Shown piece after piece: positions 1 through 9,535 of a stretch of 64,000 nucleotides of DNA (position 1 is the stretch's first letter; each line of letters opens with the position of its first letter). The notes under the pieces are model-generated. The model was given only the letters and a program-made list of their open reading frames with translations. It did no database searches and had not been told where the DNA came from. Location: NCBI GenBank assembly GCA_028874985.1, contig JAPPGI010000058.1:25673-89672 (forward strand). Reading direction: 5' to 3'. The translations under genes were made by a program, and so were the position numbers. The DNA is from Gemmatimonadota bacterium (lineage in GTDB: Bacteria; Gemmatimonadota; Gemmatimonadetes; Longimicrobiales; Gaopeijiaceae).

Positions 1-1170
1 GAGCGAGATCTTCTCCTCCTTCGGATCGACCTTGAGCACGACCGCCTCGATCTCGTCTCCGATCGCCACGAGCTTGGAGGGGTGACGCACGTTGCGCGTC
101 CAGGACATCTCCGAGATGTGCACGAGCCCCTCGACGCCCTTCTGCAGCTCCACGAAGGCTCCATAGTTGGTGATCGACACGATCTTGCCGCGCACCCTTG
201 CGCCCACGGGATAGCGGTCCTCGATGTCCGTCCAGGGGTATGGCAGCAGCTGCTTGAGACCCAGGGAGATACGCTCGCGTTCCCAATCGATGTCGAGCAC
301 CTTGACATCCAGCCGGCCACCGATCCTGACCACCTCCGACGGATGTCCGACCCGTCCCCAGGACATGTCGGTGATGTGCAGCAGCCCGTCCAGTCCACCG
401 AGGTCGATGAAGGCGCCGAAGTCGGTGATGTTCTTCACAATGCCTTCCCGGACCTGTCCCGTGAGCAGCTCCTTGACCAGAGTGGACCGCTTCCTCTTGC
501 GCTCGTGCTCCAGAATCACCCGGCGGGACACGACGATGTTGCGACGCCGCTTGTTGAGCTTGATGATCATGAACTCGTACGTATCGCCGATCAGGTCCTC
601 GATATTGGGAACCCGCCTGAGTGCGATCTGCGAGCCGGGCAGGAAGGCGTCCACCCCCATGATGTCGACGGTGACGCCGCCCTTGATCTTGCGGGTCAGC
701 AGGCCCTTGACGGGGCGGTCGTTCTCGTATGCCTCCTTGATCAGCTCCCAGACGCGCAGGAAGTCCGCCTTCTTCTTGGACAGGACGACCACGCCGTCCT
801 CGTCCTCGAGGCTCTCGAGAAGCACCTCCACTTCACGCCCGGGCTCGACCTCATCCGGATCCTTGAACTCCTCGAGCGGAACGGCGCCCTCGCTCTTGAA
901 GCCGAATTCGAGGATGACCGTGGACTCGCTGGTCCGCAGCACTCGGGCCTGTACGATCTGGCCCTCGCGGATATCGCCGGCGGCGGTGCGATGCTCGTCG
1001 AGCATGGCCTCGAAGGCGTCCCGGGAGACGTCGAGGATCTCTTCGCCGTAGGGGTCGTGGAGCAGTTCCGGCGAGATTTCATCCGAGGGAATCGTGCCCG
1101 CGGGATGGGAAGCGGCGGAAGGGCCGGGGGGGGCGTCGGTCGCCGACTGGGGATCCTGGGGTTCGTTCAT
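1..1170 (-). CDS. rpsA: 30S ribosomal protein S1, 3' end outside the window
   Basis: Ribosomal protein S1 binds mRNA on the 30S subunit and helps initiation on messages with weak Shine-Dalgarno sites. The 390 residues present hold an acidic, proline-rich N-terminus (about 1-65) and four S1 (OB-fold) repeats. The third and fourth are classic, with GIVKNITDFGAFIDLGG followed by LDGLLHITDMSW, and GKIVSITNYGAFVEL followed by VEGLVHISEMSW. The reading frame runs off the window at KEEKISL, so the remaining repeats are not seen. The ATG at 1170 precedes MNEPQDP; no purine-rich ribosome binding site is visible just before it. It lies 225 bp downstream of the aroA-cmk gene on the same strand; cmk next to rpsA is a common bacterial arrangement. 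Identification is secure. Confidence 0.96.
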   Translation of the reverse strand, partial: MNEPQDPQSATDAPPGPSAASHPAGTIPSDEISPELLHDPYGEEILDVSRDAFEAMLDEHRTAAGDIREGQIVQARVLRTSESTVILEFGFKSEGAVPLEEFKDPDEVEPGREVEVLLESLEDEDGVVVLSKKKADFLRVWELIKEAYENDRPVKGLLTRKIKGGVTVDIMGVDAFLPGSQIALRRVPNIEDLIGDTYEFMIIKLNKRRRNIVVSRRVILEHERKRKRSTLVKELLTGQVREGIVKNITDFGAFIDLGGLDGLLHITDMSWGRVGHPSEVVRIGGRLDVKVLDIDWERERISLGLKQLLPYPWTDIEDRYPVGARVRGKIVSITNYGAFVELQKGVEGLVHISEMSWTRNVRHPSKLVAIGDEIEAVVLKVDPKEEKISL

Positions 1171-1395
1171 TTGCGCATCGCCAGCAGGCAGCTAGCGCTC
1201 CGGTTACCACTCCGGCTCGGCGGGAGGCGCGGGCAAGCCGGGTTGAATGATGGGGTTGCGGCTCACAGGCCCGGCCCGCGGGGCCCGGAACCGCTTCGTC
1301 TTCTTCGCCGTCTGCCGAACGGACGCCCGCCAGCGGTGCCGACTCTGCCGGGGTCCCGACAGGGTACAGATTTAAATGATAGCGGAAATCGAATC

Positions 1396-3489
1396 TCAAC
1401 GGGATACTCGCCGCGCTTTCTCCACCAGCCGCACGATGCGATCGATCTGCTCGTCCGGTTCCAGGCCGGTGGTGTCGATCACGACCGCGTCCGGGGCCCG
1501 GCGGAGGGGTGCGACGCGGCGGGACGAGTCGCGTTCGTCGCGCCGTCTGAGCCGGTCGGCCTCCGCCTCGATCTCGGCCGGGCCCGGACTGCGCTCACCG
1601 CGTTGCAGGATGCGCCTGCGCGCCCTTTCCCGGGGGTCCGCGTCCAGGTGGACCTTCACCTTCGCGTCCGGAAACACCACGGAGCCCATGTCACGTCCTT
1701 CGGCGACCAGGCCGGCCCCTGCCCGGGCGGACCGCTGCAGATCAAGGAGGCCGGATCGCACGGCCGGAATGGCCGAGACCTGCGACACCCTCGCCGTGAC
1801 CCGCTCACTCCGCAGATCCCGCTCGGGTATCCGGTTCCCGTCCAACCACACCTCCATGCGTCCCTCTCCCCATTTCACGTCGATTTCGAGTGCCGCCAAC
1901 TCCTCCGGGGTGACCTCCTCCAGCACCGCATCGGCGGTTCCCCTCTCGATCAGGCCCAGTGTGACGGCCCGGTAGACCGCACCCGAGTCCAGATGGCGAA
2001 AACCGAGCCGGAAGGCGACGGCGGCCGCGGTGGTCGACTTTCCCGAGCCGGCCGAACCGTCGATGGCGACCACCAGGCAACCGGCTTCGGGATTGGCGGC
2101 GGCATCCCCGCGTGCCGCATCGCGGCGGGTGTACGCGGTCCGTCCGCGCCGGTCACTCGCGCTCCGGTGCGGCAAACGAGCCAGCAGTTTCCAGAAGCCC
2201 GGGAAACTCACGTCCGCCACCCCGGGATCGTCCACCCGGATGTCGCACCCGGGGGTGGCCCCCAACACCCCGAAGCACATGGCGATGCGGTGGTCGCCGA
2301 AGCACTCGGCGGCGCCGGCGAGGCGGCCCCGGGTACCCTCGATCTCCAGACCGTCGGGAAGCTCCTCCACCGCCACCCCGATCCGCCGCAAGTTCAGGGC
2401 CAGCGCCGTCAGACGGTCCGACTCCTTCACCCGCAACTCCCGTGCTCCGGTAATCCTGGTGACACCCTCGGCCCGGGCCGCCAGGATGGCCAGGACCGGA
2501 ACCTCGTCGATCATTGCGGGAATCTCCGCGCCCCCCACCTCCACCGCTCGCGGCGGCCCCATCGGGGCAGCCACCCGCAGGTCGCCCACCGGCTCACCAC
2601 CCGCGGTCCCCCGCTGAGCGACATCCACCCCTATCCCCATCCTGGCAAGCACGGGCAGGAGACCCGTCCGCGTTCCGTTGAGGCCGACACCGCGCACCGT
2701 GAGCGCCCCCCGGCAGCCGGAGAGCACGGCCCACGCCAGCAGGAACGCGGCCGACGAGAAATCCCCCGGAACCTCCATGTCCAGGGGTGCCAGCCGCGTG
2801 GGGGGCGCGGGGACACCGACGCTCCAGCCTCCTTCGACCGCCCCTGCGACAACGCTCACCCCCATGGCCTCCAGCATCAGCTCGCTGTGGTCGCGCGACC
2901 GCCTCGGTTCGCACACCTCCACCGCCACCCCGGCTCCCACCCCGGCCAGCAGCACGGCACTCTTCACCTGGGCGCTCGCCACCGTCCCCCGGTGGCACAA
3001 CGGGACGAGCGGCCCGCCCGTGACCCGCATGGGGAGCCGGCCGGGGACTCCCAGGCAGTCGATTGCCGCCCCCATCCGTCTGAGCGGCCCGACAATCCTC
3101 TCCATCGGCCGGGACGTGAGGGACTCGTCCCCGGTGAGCACCGCCGTGAGCGGCTGCGCGGCCAGGGCGCCGGCGAGGAGCCGCGCCCCGGTTCCGCTGT
3201 TTTCCAGATCGAGAACCCCGTCCGGCTGCCGCCAGCCCCGCAGTCCCCGGCCCCGGATCCGAAGATCACTCTCCGGAGACCCCTCCAGGCCTCTGATCTC
3301 GACCCCCAGCCCGGCCAGTGCCCGGCCGGTCGCCAGCGGATCCTCACCGCGGAGCACGCCGCCGATCCGGCTCTCCCCCTCGGCCAGCGCCCCCAGAATC
3401 AGCGCCCGCTGGGTGATCGACTTGTCGCCGGGAACCCGGACGCTCAGTTCCCGCCCGCCGGGAAGCGCCTCTCCGCCGGTCTCAATCAC
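1396..3489 (-). CDS. aroA-cmk: Fused 3-phosphoshikimate 1-carboxyvinyltransferase (AroA) and cytidylate kinase (Cmk)
   Basis: One 697-residue frame carries two enzymes. Residues 1 to about 435 are EPSP synthase, the sixth shikimate step, with [40 protein letters not shown] and GDHRIAM. After a linker of about 30 residues, residues 467-697 are cytidylate kinase, which phosphorylates CMP and dCMP: P-loop [11 protein letters not shown], then [24 protein letters not shown] and a C-terminal VVIDTT. Both domains look full length with core motifs intact. The start is taken as GTG at 3489, which overlaps the RNase Z stop by 8 bp; the frame is open further upstream, but that part lies inside rnz and encodes nothing familiar. 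AroA-Cmk fusions are annotated in some proteobacteria. No stop or frameshift separates the domains. Confidence 0.93.
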   Translation of the reverse strand: MIETGGEALPGGRELSVRVPGDKSITQRALILGALAEGESRIGGVLRGEDPLATGRALAGLGVEIRGLEGSPESDLRIRGRGLRGWRQPDGVLDLENSGTGARLLAGALAAQPLTAVLTGDESLTSRPMERIVGPLRRMGAAIDCLGVPGRLPMRVTGGPLVPLCHRGTVASAQVKSAVLLAGVGAGVAVEVCEPRRSRDHSELMLEAMGVSVVAGAVEGGWSVGVPAPPTRLAPLDMEVPGDFSSAAFLLAWAVLSGCRGALTVRGVGLNGTRTGLLPVLARMGIGVDVAQRGTAGGEPVGDLRVAAPMGPPRAVEVGGAEIPAMIDEVPVLAILAARAEGVTRITGARELRVKESDRLTALALNLRRIGVAVEELPDGLEIEGTRGRLAGAAECFGDHRIAMCFGVLGATPGCDIRVDDPGVADVSFPGFWKLLARLPHRSASDRRGRTAYTRRDAARGDAAANPEAGCLVVAIDGSAGSGKSTTAAAVAFRLGFRHLDSGAVYRAVTLGLIERGTADAVLEEVTPEELAALEIDVKWGEGRMEVWLDGNRIPERDLRSERVTARVSQVSAIPAVRSGLLDLQRSARAGAGLVAEGRDMGSVVFPDAKVKVHLDADPRERARRRILQRGERSPGPAEIEAEADRLRRRDERDSSRRVAPLRRAPDAVVIDTTGLEPDEQIDRIVRLVEKARRVSR

Positions 3490-4393
3490 GGTAGCCGATC
3501 TCCAGTTCGAGCCCGTCCCGCGCAACCCGCGAAGCCGGGAAGACCGCGCGCGCCTGCTCTTCCAGCCGGGCGGGGGTCTCGGAGTAGCGGGCGGATAGGT
3601 GGGTGAGCACCAGCTCCCGCACTCTGGCCCGCGCGGCCACCCCGGCGGCCTCGGCGGCGGTGGAGTGCCGGGTTTCGCGGGCCCTCCTTCCCTCTCCGGC
3701 ACCGAAGGTGGCCTCGTGTATGAGCAGGTCCGCCCCCATGGCCATCTGGACGGCTTCGCGCGTGGGTCTGGTGTCGCCGCTGTAGACCACCTTCCGCCCC
3801 GGGCGAGGCTGCCCGACCACATCCTCCGGCGAGATGACCCTCCCCCCGACCTCGATGGCCTCGCCGCGGTGCAGGCGGCCGAAGAGAGGACCTTCGGGAA
3901 TACCCATCCGTCGCGCCGCTTCCACGTCGAAGCGGCCGGGCCGGGCCTCCTCGACCAGGGCGTAGCCGAGCGCGGGGACGCCGTGCTCCGCGTGAAACGC
4001 CTGCACCGCCCACCCGTCGAAGTCCACCCTGCGTCCGGGGGCCAGCCCCTTCACTTCGACGGGAAAGGCCATTCGCTCCGCCCCAAGGCGCACGGCCGCA
4101 TGCAACGTCGCCTCCGTCCCGACGGGGCCGTAGACCGTCATCTCCTCCTCCCTTCCCTGAAGTCCCATCGTCCGGAGGAGGCCGGGAAGGCCTAGGAGGT
4201 GGTCCGCGTGTGCGTGCGTGATGAAGATGTGGGCAAAGGAGAAGCCGGTTCCGTATCGCATGATCTGACGCTGCGTCCCCTCGCCGCAGTCCCACAGGAA
4301 CGACTCCCCCTCCCGCTGCACGGCAATGCCGGACACGTTCCGGCGCACCGTGGGACGTGCGGCGGCGGTGCCGAGGAAACGTACTCGGATCAT
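3482..4393 (-). CDS. rnz: Ribonuclease Z (tRNA 3' processing endonuclease)
   Basis: RNase Z cuts the 3' trailer from tRNA precursors; this matters where CCA is not encoded, as in the tRNA-Leu gene at 13307. The 303-residue protein is a metallo-beta-lactamase-fold enzyme of normal length. The zinc motif THAHADH lies near residue 60, followed by LLGLPGLL. Later ligands sit in YSGDTRP, LIHEATF and the C-terminal LTHLSARY; the HST before AAEAA is the histidine motif typical of RNase Z. The N-terminus [15 protein letters not shown] is canonical, supporting the ATG at 4393. It is the first gene of a minus-strand run with aroA-cmk (8 bp overlap) and probably rpsA. Confidence 0.95.
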   Translation of the reverse strand: MIRVRFLGTAAARPTVRRNVSGIAVQREGESFLWDCGEGTQRQIMRYGTGFSFAHIFITHAHADHLLGLPGLLRTMGLQGREEEMTVYGPVGTEATLHAAVRLGAERMAFPVEVKGLAPGRRVDFDGWAVQAFHAEHGVPALGYALVEEARPGRFDVEAARRMGIPEGPLFGRLHRGEAIEVGGRVISPEDVVGQPRPGRKVVYSGDTRPTREAVQMAMGADLLIHEATFGAGEGRRARETRHSTAAEAAGVAARARVRELVLTHLSARYSETPARLEEQARAVFPASRVARDGLELEIGYRD

Positions 4394-4627
4394 GGAAGCG
4401 GGTTCCCGAGGTGGGGCGGCGGGTCGAACAGGCTGCCCTAAACTGTAGCAGACCGGCGCTGCGGGGGAGTCCCCGGCGCGCGGGACTCGCTTGCCCGCCC
4501 GCTGCGCCGGATGCTACGATGCGGCCACCAGAGCCCGACGCGGACGCACCCACGTCGCGGGGGCGGCGGCGGCAGGCCGCCGCCGGGTGTCCGCGCGGGT
4601 GCCGTACCACCCAGCACCGAGAAAGAA

Positions 4628-5962
4628 ATGCGCAACCATTCTCCCGAAGCCGACGGAGACCGGCAACCCCCGAACCGGCGCGACTTCCTCGGCTCGGCGG
4701 CCGCCTTCATCGGGGCCTCCGGGCTCCCCGCCTTCAACGCGCAGGCCGTGGACATCGCGCGCGAGCTCGCCGGCCACCCGGGCTCGCCCGCCGACACGGC
4801 TGGGGACGAGAACTTCTGGGCCGAGGTGGCCCGGGCTTTCACCGTGGACCGGACGCTGGTCAACCTGAACAACGGGGGCGTGAGCCCCTCGCCATCCTTC
4901 GTGCAGGACGCCATGAAGCGCCACCTCGACTACTCCAACCTGGCGCCCACCTACACGATGTGGAGGGTCCTGGAACCCCAGCGCGAGGGCGTTCGCGCCC
5001 GCATGGCACGGGAGTGGGGCGTGGACGCGGAGGAGGTCGCCTTCACCCGCAACGCGTCGGAGAGCCTGCAGACCTGCCAGTTCGGGTACGACCTGAAACC
5101 GGGTGACGAGGTCCTCACGACCACCCAGGACTACGGGCGCATGCTGACCACCTTCCGGCAGCGGGAACGCCGCGAGGGGATCGTGATGCGGCAGATCAGG
5201 GTCCCCGTTCCGGCCGAGGACCCCGCCGAGGTGGTGCGCCTCTTCGAGGAGGCCGTCACGCCCCGCACGCGGCTCATCCTCATGTGCCACATGATCAACC
5301 TCACGGGCCAGATCCTTCCGGTGCGCGAGATCGTACGGATGGCGCGGGGGCGCGACATCCCGGTAATCGTCGACGGCGCCCACGCGCTGGCGCACTTCCC
5401 GTTCAGGCTGCCGGACCTCGAGTGCGACAACTACTCCACCAGCCTCCACAAATGGCTCTTCGCCCCCCACGGGACGGGGCTGCTCTACGTGCGGCGCGAG
5501 AGGATCCCCGAGATCTGGCCGCTGATGGCGGCCTCCGACGGCCTGAACGAGGACATCCGCAAGTACGAGGAGATCGGCACCCACCCCGCCGCCAACTACC
5601 TGGCCATCGGCGAAGCGCTGACCTTCCACCAGGGGATCGGCGCCGAGCGGAAGGCCGAACGCCTGGTGTACCTGCGGGACTACTGGGCGAACCGGCTGCT
5701 GGAAGACGACCGGGTGAGCCTCAACACCAGCCGGAAGCCCGGATTCGCGTGCGGGATCGGCAACGTCCACGCGGAGGGACTCGAACCGGCTGCGCTGAGC
5801 ACCTGGTTGTGGAACACCCACCGGATCATCACGAGCCCGATCGGCCACGAGGAGTGCACCGGGCTGCGGATCTCGCCCAGCGTGTACACGACGCTGGAGG
5901 AGCTCGACCGCTTTTGCGAAGCGATGGAATGGGCGATCGCGCACGGGTTGCCGCCAACGTAA
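4628..5962 (+). CDS. Tat-exported class V aminotransferase (isopenicillin N epimerase-like)
   Basis: A fold-type I PLP enzyme of 444 residues. Residues 16-40 hold a twin-arginine signal, NRRDFLG followed by a small-residue hydrophobic stretch, so the enzyme should be folded with its cofactor and exported by Tat. The PLP region is clear: VDGAHALAHFP holds the cofactor-contacting Asp, and TSLHKWLFAPHGTG holds the Schiff-base Lys. The family covers cysteine desulfurases, isopenicillin N epimerases and related exported enzymes; the substrate cannot be read from sequence. The ATG at 4628 places the RR motif near the N-terminus, and a GAGAAAG stretch precedes it. The frame is open further upstream, but without family-like sequence. 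copC-copD starts 5 bp after its stop, so the two are probably cotranscribed. Confidence 0.85.
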   Translation: MRNHSPEADGDRQPPNRRDFLGSAAAFIGASGLPAFNAQAVDIARELAGHPGSPADTAGDENFWAEVARAFTVDRTLVNLNNGGVSPSPSFVQDAMKRHLDYSNLAPTYTMWRVLEPQREGVRARMAREWGVDAEEVAFTRNASESLQTCQFGYDLKPGDEVLTTTQDYGRMLTTFRQRERREGIVMRQIRVPVPAEDPAEVVRLFEEAVTPRTRLILMCHMINLTGQILPVREIVRMARGRDIPVIVDGAHALAHFPFRLPDLECDNYSTSLHKWLFAPHGTGLLYVRRERIPEIWPLMAASDGLNEDIRKYEEIGTHPAANYLAIGEALTFHQGIGAERKAERLVYLRDYWANRLLEDDRVSLNTSRKPGFACGIGNVHAEGLEPAALSTWLWNTHRIITSPIGHEECTGLRISPSVYTTLEELDRFCEAMEWAIAHGLPPT

Positions 5963-5967
5963 GGGCG

Positions 5968-7434
5968 GTGACGAGAGCAAGTCCTGAAACCCACCGGCGG
6001 TCCCCGCGTCGCGGGCTTCGGGCCCTGGCCGCCGGAGTCGCGGTGCCGGCGATTCTGGTGGCGGCCCCGGCGGCCGCCGGGACGAGCCCGCTCCACACCG
6101 AACTGAAGGAGTCGGGCCCGGCGGCGGACACCGCGCTGGAGGCGTCCCCCGACGCGGTCACCCTCACCTACACGACCGACGTGCAGCTGGCCCTGAGCAT
6201 CGTCACCGTTCGGGCCGCGGGTGCCGGCGGGGCCGTGGCGCCGGCTGGTGACCTGGCCTACCTCGCCGACGAAAGGCACGATGTGCTTGTGCTGCCGCTG
6301 AGCGAGCCGTTGGGGCCGGGCAGCTACACCGTGGCGTGGACCACCGCGGGTCCGGATGGCCACAGGATCTCGGGCGACTTCGGGTTCCGGGTGGAGCCTC
6401 CTGTCGAGGAGACGCGGGGGGACCCCCCGGGAGCCGCGGCGGCTGCCGTCGATTCCGTGACGAATGTGGGAAATGTTCGCCGTGAGACCGCGCAGGCCGG
6501 CACCGCCGTGTCCGGATCCCGATTCCCGTTCAGCCGGACCTTCAACCGGCTCGTCCTCTACCTCGGGATCCTGGCGCTACTGGGCGCAGTGGCTTTCCGG
6601 TTTCTGGTGCTTGGCCGGTTTGCGCGCGGCGGCAAGGCGCGCGACGTGGTCCTGGCCGCCACGCGCCGGGTCTCGCTCGCTGCCGGCCTGGGGCTGGGGA
6701 TCCTGCTGGCGCACCTTCCCCTGAGCCTCCTGCACCAGGCGGCGGTCTTGTTCCCCGGCGACATGCTCGGAAATCTGCGCGCGGTGGCCACTGGGACGCC
6801 CTGGGCAGTGGGCTGGTGGATGCAGCTGGCCGGCGCGCTGGCGGTCGCCATGGGTCTCGCCGTCGCGGGCAAGGGTGGAACTCGCCACGCCGGGTGGCGG
6901 ATCGTCGCTCTGGGTGCCCTGACAATCCCGTTCTCACCGATACTCTCCGGGCACGGGTGGGCGGACAGCCCGCGCGCTCTCTCCGCAGCGGCCACGTACC
7001 TGCATGTGGTGGCCGCGGGGGGCTGGGTGGGGGGACTCGCCTGTCTGCTGTTCGCGGGGCTCCCGGCGCTGAGTGGACGAGGCGCCGGGGACTGTGCGGA
7101 TGCACCTGGAGTCGCCGGAATGGTGGCGGCGTTTTCGCGGGTGGCCCGGATCGCCGTGGCGCTGCTGCTGGTCACCGGTGCGGTCAAGGTGTGGATCCAC
7201 GTGGAGTCCCTCTCCGATCTGTGGACCACGGCGTGGGGGAGGTCGCTGCTGGTCAAGGACGTTGTCGTCGCCGGGGTGCTGGCTCTCGGCTTTTACAACT
7301 GGCGCTTCGTGCGCCCGGCACTGGAACGGAGTCCCCGCATCGGACTCATCCGCAACCCGGCCACGATCGAATTGCTTCTCGGCGCCGCGGCCGTCGCCGT
7401 CACCGCGTACCTCGTCGCGCAGCCTCTGAGCTGA
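5968..7434 (+). CDS. copCD: CopC-CopD fusion, copper-binding and copper-import membrane protein
   Basis: The 488-residue protein joins two copper-handling parts. After an N-terminal signal segment (about 1-37), residues 38-150 form a CopC-like domain. It has SPLHTELKESGPAADTALE near the mature N-terminus, a canonical position for a copper-ligand His, and ends with GPDGHRISGDFGFRV, the second ligand region. A linker of about 50 residues follows. Residues 190-488 are a polytopic CopD domain with around eight hydrophobic segments, including LSGHGWAD and LHVVAAGGWVGGL, both typical of CopD. Such fusions (YcnJ-type) are known, and CopCD is usually linked to copper uptake. The GTG at 5968 lies 5 bp after the aminotransferase stop. 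The 3' end overlaps the opposing mscS-like gene by 35 bp. Confidence 0.88.
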   Translation: MTRASPETHRRSPRRGLRALAAGVAVPAILVAAPAAAGTSPLHTELKESGPAADTALEASPDAVTLTYTTDVQLALSIVTVRAAGAGGAVAPAGDLAYLADERHDVLVLPLSEPLGPGSYTVAWTTAGPDGHRISGDFGFRVEPPVEETRGDPPGAAAAAVDSVTNVGNVRRETAQAGTAVSGSRFPFSRTFNRLVLYLGILALLGAVAFRFLVLGRFARGGKARDVVLAATRRVSLAAGLGLGILLAHLPLSLLHQAAVLFPGDMLGNLRAVATGTPWAVGWWMQLAGALAVAMGLAVAGKGGTRHAGWRIVALGALTIPFSPILSGHGWADSPRALSAAATYLHVVAAGGWVGGLACLLFAGLPALSGRGAGDCADAPGVAGMVAAFSRVARIAVALLLVTGAVKVWIHVESLSDLWTTAWGRSLLVKDVVVAGVLALGFYNWRFVRPALERSPRIGLIRNPATIELLLGAAAVAVTAYLVAQPLS

Positions 7435-8680
7435 AGCGTTCACGGGACGCCTTCCTGAAGTCGACGCCCCCCGGCGCCTGGAACGCCCTCAACCCGAATT
7501 CCGGCAATATCGCGATCAGGTGGTCGAAGATGTCCCCCTGGAACCCCTCGTAGCTGGCCCACGCCGTGTCGTTGGAGAAGCAGTAGACCTCGATCGGCAC
7601 CCCTTCCGGCCCGGGCGCCAGCTGCCGCGTCAGCAGCGTCATATCCTTGTGGGTCTTCGGATGCGCCTCCAGGTACTTCTGCACGTAGACGCGGAAGGTG
7701 CCCAGGTTTGTCAGCCGCCGGATTTCGGGAGTCACCTCCGGGTCCCCGGTGTTCTTCTCCTCGTTGTAGCGGGTGATCGCGGCGACGCTCTCGCGCATGT
7801 GGTCCCGCAGCAGCTCGCGGCGGGAGAGCTCCTCCACCTCGGCCTCGCTCAGAAACCGCACCGAGTTCATATCGAGCCTCAGCGACCGCTTGATGCGCCG
7901 CCCTCCCGACTCCGACATCCCCCGCCAGTTCTTGAACGACTCCGTGATGAACTTGTTGGTCGGGATCGTGGAGATCGTCTTGTCCCAGTTCTGCACCTTC
8001 ACCGTGTGGAGGGCGATGTCGACGACCTCGCCGTCGCAGCCCGCCTGCGGCACGCTCACCCAGTCCCCGATCCGGACCATGTCGTTCGACGCGATCTGTA
8101 TGCTGGCGACAAGCGACAGGATCGTGTCGCGAAAGACCAGCATGAGCACGGCGGCGAGCGCGCCGAGTCCCGACAGGAATACGACCGGCGACCTCCCGGC
8201 CAGGACGGCCACGATCACCACGGCGGCGGCGATATGGGCCACGAGCGTTGCCACCTGGAGGTACCCCTTGATGGGTCTCGACTTCGCTTCGGCGTAGCTC
8301 TCGTTGTAGATGTCGTTGACGGCGTCCAGGAACGCCTGGAAGGCGCGCACCACGGCGAACGCGATGTAGGCGGCCGCCACGCGCCGGACGAAGGTCCACG
8401 CCAGGAGCGGCATACCGACGGTCGGTGCAGCGCCACCCGCCTCGAGCGCGGGCCCGATCCCGAGGTAGGCCACCACCGCCGGAACCACGCGCGCCAGCCG
8501 TCTGAAGACGCCGCGTTCGATGAGGCGGTCGTCCCAGGTCGAACGCGTGCGCGAGGTAACTCCGCTGATCACGCGGTGCAGGATGCGCGAAGCCACCCAG
8601 CCGGCGGCCCACGCCGCCATCGCCAGCGCGGCCGCGGCGGCCGCCAGGGACGGCCAGTACTCGGGAAGTTGCATACTCAC
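7400..8680 (-). CDS. MscS-family mechanosensitive ion channel (YbdG-like)
   Basis: A 426-residue inner membrane protein with about five hydrophobic segments in the first 200 residues and a soluble beta domain after them. The segment GLGALAAVLMLVFRDTILSLVASIQIASNDMVRIGDWV matches the pore-lining TM3 and the start of the MscS beta domain. The following GEVVDIALHTVKVQNWDKTISTIPTNKFI is strongly reminiscent of E. coli YbdG. The family opens on membrane tension and releases osmolytes during hypo-osmotic shock. A GTG at 8680 is preferred because an AGAGAGG ribosome site lies about 10 bp upstream; an ATG two codons later is also possible. The C-terminal coding end overlaps copCD on the other strand by 35 bp. 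Confidence 0.9.
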   Translation of the reverse strand: MSMQLPEYWPSLAAAAAALAMAAWAAGWVASRILHRVISGVTSRTRSTWDDRLIERGVFRRLARVVPAVVAYLGIGPALEAGGAAPTVGMPLLAWTFVRRVAAAYIAFAVVRAFQAFLDAVNDIYNESYAEAKSRPIKGYLQVATLVAHIAAAVVIVAVLAGRSPVVFLSGLGALAAVLMLVFRDTILSLVASIQIASNDMVRIGDWVSVPQAGCDGEVVDIALHTVKVQNWDKTISTIPTNKFITESFKNWRGMSESGGRRIKRSLRLDMNSVRFLSEAEVEELSRRELLRDHMRESVAAITRYNEEKNTGDPEVTPEIRRLTNLGTFRVYVQKYLEAHPKTHKDMTLLTRQLAPGPEGVPIEVYCFSNDTAWASYEGFQGDIFDHLIAILPEFGLRAFQAPGGVDFRKASRERFSSEAARRGTR

Positions 8681-8977
8681 GGTTGCGTCGCCTCTCTTCG
8701 CCCGGTTCCCCGGCCGGCAGCTCGAGCGCCGGCCATGTGAATCCTCTCACAGGGGGTGGGCCCGGTGGCCGGCCATTCGCCCGCGGCCGCGGGGCTTGCG
8801 GTGGAGCGCACGGGCACCGCACCTTCGCACGGTGGCGGACCTGGCCGGAATCGGCGAAAGCCGCAGTGCACTTCACCGGAGGCCGGATGACCGGGAGCGC
8901 GGCTCCCGCAAGCCGGGAGGACTCCCCGCGGGCCGCACGTATTCTAAACCATTGCCACCACAAGTCCACGGTAGCCC

Positions 8978-9403
8978 ATGATTCGAATGGCCCGCGACGC
9001 CGGCCCCCGACCCCCGATCCTGCCGGACCGGATGCGCATCAGCGTCAGGCCCGTGTACTCGGTTGCGCATTCGCTGCCCCCCGAGCGGTACGTGTTCGCC
9101 TACTTCATCCGGATCGAGAACGTCGGCGACGACACGGCGCAACTCTTCTGGCGTCACTGGAGAATCCACGATGAGGCCGGCGGCGACCAGGAGGTCAGCG
9201 GGGAGGGCGTGGTGGGGCAATGTCCCACGCTGGCCCCCGGCGACTTCCACGAATACAACAGCTTCTGCGTGCTCGAGGGCCCGAACGGGTTCATGGAGGG
9301 CTACTACCACTTTCGCCGCGCGGACGGGTCGGTCTTTCGCGCCGAGATCCCCAGGTTCCTGCTGCGGGCGCCGTCGCAGGGGGGCGGAACCCACCTCGCC
9401 TGA
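8978..9403 (+). CDS. apaG: ApaG domain protein
   Basis: This is a stand-alone ApaG domain, a fibronectin-III-like fold. The function is poorly defined; mutants of enterobacterial apaG affect magnesium/cobalt sensitivity. The core is recognisable: VRPVYSVAHS, FAYFIRIENVG, LFWRHWRIHDEAG, VSGEGVVGQCPTLAPGDFHEYNS and GFMEGYYHF. At 141 residues from the ATG at 8978 it is a little longer than the usual 125 or so. An ATG at 9032 (MRISVRP) would give the usual length, and neither start has a convincing ribosome site. No operon partner is evident: the upstream gene is divergent and the next gene starts 132 bp downstream. Confidence 0.9.
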   Translation: MIRMARDAGPRPPILPDRMRISVRPVYSVAHSLPPERYVFAYFIRIENVGDDTAQLFWRHWRIHDEAGGDQEVSGEGVVGQCPTLAPGDFHEYNSFCVLEGPNGFMEGYYHFRRADGSVFRAEIPRFLLRAPSQGGGTHLA

Positions 9404-9535
9404 ACGCCCGGCCCGGCGCCTCGCCGCTCTCGGTGCTCGGGCGGCCTTGTCCACGGACTGCTATGTTCAGGAAACCCTCGCGGGCGAGGTTACGTACCAG
9501 ACGACAGGCCTGCCATTCCCTTGCAACCCGACCGC

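Noticed and set aside
82-3606. An 1174-codon plus-strand open frame, the longest in the window's first 10 kb
   Set aside because: It is antisense to rpsA and aroA-cmk, whose protein motifs are unmistakable. The translated sequence is Arg/Pro/His-rich with no family features, a usual GC-rich shadow.
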